From positions 62,001-126,000 of the forward strand of contig NZ_JMQM01000002.1 of the NCBI RefSeq assembly GCF_000733725.1: 64,000 bases of DNA, given 5' to 3'. This document shows positions 61,886 through 64,000 of the stretch, in pieces; positions within the stretch are counted from its first letter, which is position 1; every line of letters begins with the position of its first letter. The stretch is from Nitratireductor basaltis. GTDB taxonomy: Bacteria > Pseudomonadota > Alphaproteobacteria > Rhizobiales > Rhizobiaceae. A program made the translations under genes and the position numbers. The notes beneath the pieces were generated by a model, which did no database searches, was not told the DNA's origin, and was given only the letters and a program-made list of their open reading frames with translations.

Positions 61886-62884
61886 TTACCAATAGGGGCA
61901 GCTGTTGTCGTCGAGGAAGTTGTGAACCTCGATCTCGCCAGCGATGATCTTGGCCTTCGCGTCTTCGGCTGCCTTCTTCATCTCGTCGGTGATGAGGCTT
62001 TCATTGTGCTCGTCCATCGCATAGCCGACGGCATCTTCCGCCAGGCCGACATTCTGCACGCCGTAGTCGAACTCACCATTCTTCGCATCCATGAAGGAGC
62101 CATAGACGGCGACATCGACCTTCTTGACCATGGAAGTCAGGACGCTGCCGGGGTGAAGTGCGTTCTGGTTGGAGTCGACGCCGATGCCAAGCTTGCCTGC
62201 ATCGGCCGCGGCCTGAAGCACGCCGACACCCGTACCACCGGCTGCGTGATAGACCACGTCAGCGCCCTGGTCGATCTGTGTGCGGGTGATCTCGCCGCCC
62301 TTGGTCGGATCATTCCAGGCCGAAGGCGTGTCGCCGGTATAGTTGCGAATGACCGTCACGTCCGGATTTGCGGCCTTTGCACCACCGACATAACCGCATT
62401 CGAACTTGCCGATGAGAGGCACTTCCATGCCGCCGACGAAGCCGACCGTACCGGTTTCGGAGGCCATGGCTGCCAGAAGACCAACAAGGTAGGAACCTTC
62501 CTGCTCCTTGAAGGTGACCGAGCGCACATTTGGCTGATCAACCTTGTCGTCGATGATGGTGAAATCCACGTCGGGATATTCAGGAGCAACCTTGTTGAGA
62601 TACTCAACCCAGGTGAAACCGGCCATCACGATGGGATTGTGGCCGCGCTCGGCGAAGCGGCGAAGCGCCTGCTCGCGCTGTGCGTCGTTGGAGATTTCGA
62701 ACTCGGCATATTCCACGCCGGTTTCTTCCTTGAAACGCTCGGCGCCCATATAGGCCATTTCGTTGAAGGACTTGTCGAACTTGCCGCCCAGATCGAACAG
62801 CAACGCCGGGGAGAACTCCTCCTGCGCCATGGCCGTGCCGGTCAATGCGGTAGCAGCCAGAAGGCCGAGAACAATACGCTTCAT
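61886..62884 (-). CDS. BMP-family ABC transporter substrate-binding protein
   Basis: A 332-residue exported protein (signal peptide ~1-20, cleavage after AMA) of the Bmp/PnrA family, which binds purine nucleosides or related compounds. LFDLGGKFDKSFNEMAYMGAERFKEE, VDFTIIDDKV and YHAAGGTGVGVLQAAADAG are typical. No lipobox Cys is present. It stands alone: a terminator follows and no ATPase or permease gene is next to it. Nucleoside salvage genes are at 24 and 28.6 kb. Confidence 0.92.
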   Translation of the reverse strand: MKRIVLGLLAATALTGTAMAQEEFSPALLFDLGGKFDKSFNEMAYMGAERFKEETGVEYAEFEISNDAQREQALRRFAERGHNPIVMAGFTWVEYLNKVAPEYPDVDFTIIDDKVDQPNVRSVTFKEQEGSYLVGLLAAMASETGTVGFVGGMEVPLIGKFECGYVGGAKAANPDVTVIRNYTGDTPSAWNDPTKGGEITRTQIDQGADVVYHAAGGTGVGVLQAAADAGKLGIGVDSNQNALHPGSVLTSMVKKVDVAVYGSFMDAKNGEFDYGVQNVGLAEDAVGYAMDEHNESLITDEMKKAAEDAKAKIIAGEIEVHNFLDDNSCPYW

Positions 62885-63017
62885 GTGATCCACACCCTGT
62901 CGGTTACATCTTCGAGAACGGGCACGTGCCCGCTGCAGGCGGGAGTTCAGCTCCCGCTCGGGCAATACTGTTGCACGTGTGGTTGTAAAATTCACGCGGA
63001 ATTTTATTGCGCGCTGC

Positions 63018-63689
63018 TCATTCCCCAGCCGCGGCAGACGAGGGTGCGGGACAGACGACGCCGGTGCCTTTCAGGCCGCAATAGCCGCCCGGGTTCTTGG
63101 CCAGATATTGCTGATGTTCCTCCTCCGCATAGAAGAATTCCGGCGCTTCACGAATCTCGGTAGTGATACGGCCGCCGCCGGACGCATCCAGCGCCTTCTG
63201 ATAGGCGGCGCGGGAAGCCTTTGCCGCTTCGGCCTGTCGAGGACTGGTCGTGTAGATGGCCGAGCGGTAGGTGGTGCCAACATCGTTGCCCTGCCGCATG
63301 CCCTGGGTTGGATCATGTTCTTCCCAGAAGAGCTTCAGCAGGTCGGCATAGGATATCTCAGCGGGATCGAAGACCACTTTCACGATTTCGGCGTGGCCCG
63401 TCATGCCGGTCGTCGTTTCACGATAGGTGGGGTTGGGTGTGTAGCCACCGGCGTAGCCCACTGCCGTCACCCATACACCCGGCAGCTGCCAGAACAGACG
63501 TTCGGCACCCCAGAAACAGCCCATCCCGAAATAGGCGGTCTCCAGATGCTCCGGATAGGGCTCCTTGAGCGGATTGGCGTTCACATGGTGATGTGTGGCG
63601 GTCGGGATCGGCGCCTCGCGCCCAGCCAGTGCTTCTTCGCGCGCAGGCATCTTGCTCTTGCGCGACAGAAGATCGTTGAGAAAGAACAT
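63018..63689 (-). CDS. msrA: Peptide-methionine (S)-S-oxide reductase MsrA
   Basis: A 223-residue MsrA with the catalytic Cys58 in GCFWG, the [14 protein letters not shown] and [12 protein letters not shown] core, and resolving cysteines near the C-terminus ([13 protein letters not shown]). It repairs S-form methionine sulfoxide using thioredoxin. AGGAG before ATG 63689 fixes the start over the much longer open frame. It is monocistronic and lies 47 bp downstream of the truncated gene at the window edge. Confidence 0.96.
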   Translation of the reverse strand: MFFLNDLLSRKSKMPAREEALAGREAPIPTATHHHVNANPLKEPYPEHLETAYFGMGCFWGAERLFWQLPGVWVTAVGYAGGYTPNPTYRETTTGMTGHAEIVKVVFDPAEISYADLLKLFWEEHDPTQGMRQGNDVGTTYRSAIYTTSPRQAEAAKASRAAYQKALDASGGGRITTEIREAPEFFYAEEEHQQYLAKNPGGYCGLKGTGVVCPAPSSAAAGE

Positions 63690-63736
63690 GGTTTTCTCCT
63701 TCATCCGCCATTCAGCGGTTCGAGGACTGTTTCGTC

Positions 63737-64000
63737 CTAAAAGGTCTCTGCTGCCATTCCGCGCACACGCCGGGGCGGGCGTGATGCCATATAGAATACA
63801 AGCGCCAGTGCGGCGAAAAGCAGCCAGCCCGGCAAGGCCATGAGCGAAACGAGCACGGGGTCCCAAATGAAGCCCATCCCGTTCTGCGTGAAGTAATTCT
63901 CCATCCCGCTCAGCATCTGCGGGAACCGGGCGTTCCAGCTTTGCATCAGCGACGTGACGCTCCATTCTGCCGTGGCGATGGAGCGGGTTGCATCAACTAC
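63737..64000 (-). CDS. C-terminal part of an unidentified membrane protein (runs off the window)
   Basis: The frame is open from the right edge to the stop at 63737 (88 residues seen). A ~40-residue amphipathic segment ([20 protein letters not shown]) leads into one strong hydrophobic helix ([23 protein letters not shown]) and a basic RPPRRVRG tail, so the C-terminus is probably cytoplasmic. No family is recognised from this part; internal ATGs could give a complete 69-residue protein, but the frame continues upstream. Confidence 0.6.
   Translation of the reverse strand, partial: VVDATRSIATAEWSVTSLMQSWNARFPQMLSGMENYFTQNGMGFIWDPVLVSLMALPGWLLFAALALVFYMASRPPRRVRGMAAETF

Noticed and set aside
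61922-63163. 413-aa plus-strand ORF
   Set aside because: Antisense of the BMP-family gene and part of msrA; a by-product of high GC.
1-64000. CRISPR array, insertion sequence, prophage or defence island
   Set aside because: No regular direct repeats, transposase, integrase, toxin-antitoxin or known defence proteins were seen.

Overview
The window is chromosomal DNA of an alphaproteobacterium, most likely Hyphomicrobiales (Rhizobiales), close to the Phyllobacteriaceae (Mesorhizobium/Nitratireductor type). The basis is gene content and order: hrcA-grpE divergent from rph, rpoN followed by hpf and ptsN, a cysG-DUF2849-cysI-cysH-DUF934 sulfur cluster, hsp20-DUF1150, rsmI-yraN, a Tad/Cpa pilus locus and a NodF/NodE-like pair. 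Coding density is high, antisense ORFs are long as expected at high GC, and no tRNA, rRNA, insertion sequence, phage gene or CRISPR array was seen. The genus is inferred by eye and not proven.

Layout. 1-10.1 kb is an accessory catabolic region. It holds the start of a biotin carboxylase gene and a biotin carrier gene, a RraA-fold aldolase, and an idonate/ketogluconate module: LacI regulator, gluconokinase, gluconate 5-dehydrogenase, 2-hydroxyacid dehydrogenase and idonate 5-dehydrogenase. A TRAP transporter (dctPQM) and a divergent LysR regulator follow. Gnd at 10.4 kb can take the resulting 6-phosphogluconate onward. 12-18 kb has a stand-alone RAM domain gene with a lyxose/mannose isomerase-like cupin and a P-loop sugar/nucleoside kinase, an exported unknown protein, a NodFE-like ACP/ketosynthase pair, an NlpC/P60 peptidase and an M17 aminopeptidase. 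18-23 kb has tadD, rpoN, a GAF histidine kinase, hpf and ptsN. 23-38 kb is mostly housekeeping: hsp20, nucleoside hydrolase, Ada-like methyltransferase, nth, membrane proteins, adenosine kinase, grpE/hrcA, rph, rdgB, hemW, rsmI, yraN, a P450 and CsbD. 38-41.4 kb is the zinc uptake system znuA / znuCB-zur with two Zur-type palindromes. 41.4-49.4 kb is the Cpa/Tad pilus export operon without a pilin or prepilin peptidase. 49.4-50.5 kb has a gene-poor stretch with two inverted repeats, a 64-aa ORF and rpsU. 50.8-55.5 kb is assimilatory sulfate reduction. 55.7-64 kb holds a host-attachment family protein, an SDR, a class A PBP, an M20 peptidase-GNAT-rnd operon, an orphan BMP lipoprotein-type binding protein, msrA and a truncated membrane protein gene at the edge.

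How it fits together. The clearest coherent unit is the sugar-acid module: idonate to 5-ketogluconate (IdnD), to gluconate (IdnO), to 6-phosphogluconate (GntK), to ribulose 5-phosphate (Gnd). Identical palindromes in its divergent promoter and just 3' of idnD suggest LacI control with looping. No plainly new defence or mobile system was found. The less expected signals are a candidate small RNA with anti-Shine-Dalgarno tracts, a shared 15-bp promoter block upstream of rpoN and hpf, two perfect inverted repeats in the empty stretch upstream of the pilus operon, and the His-Ser ACP variant.
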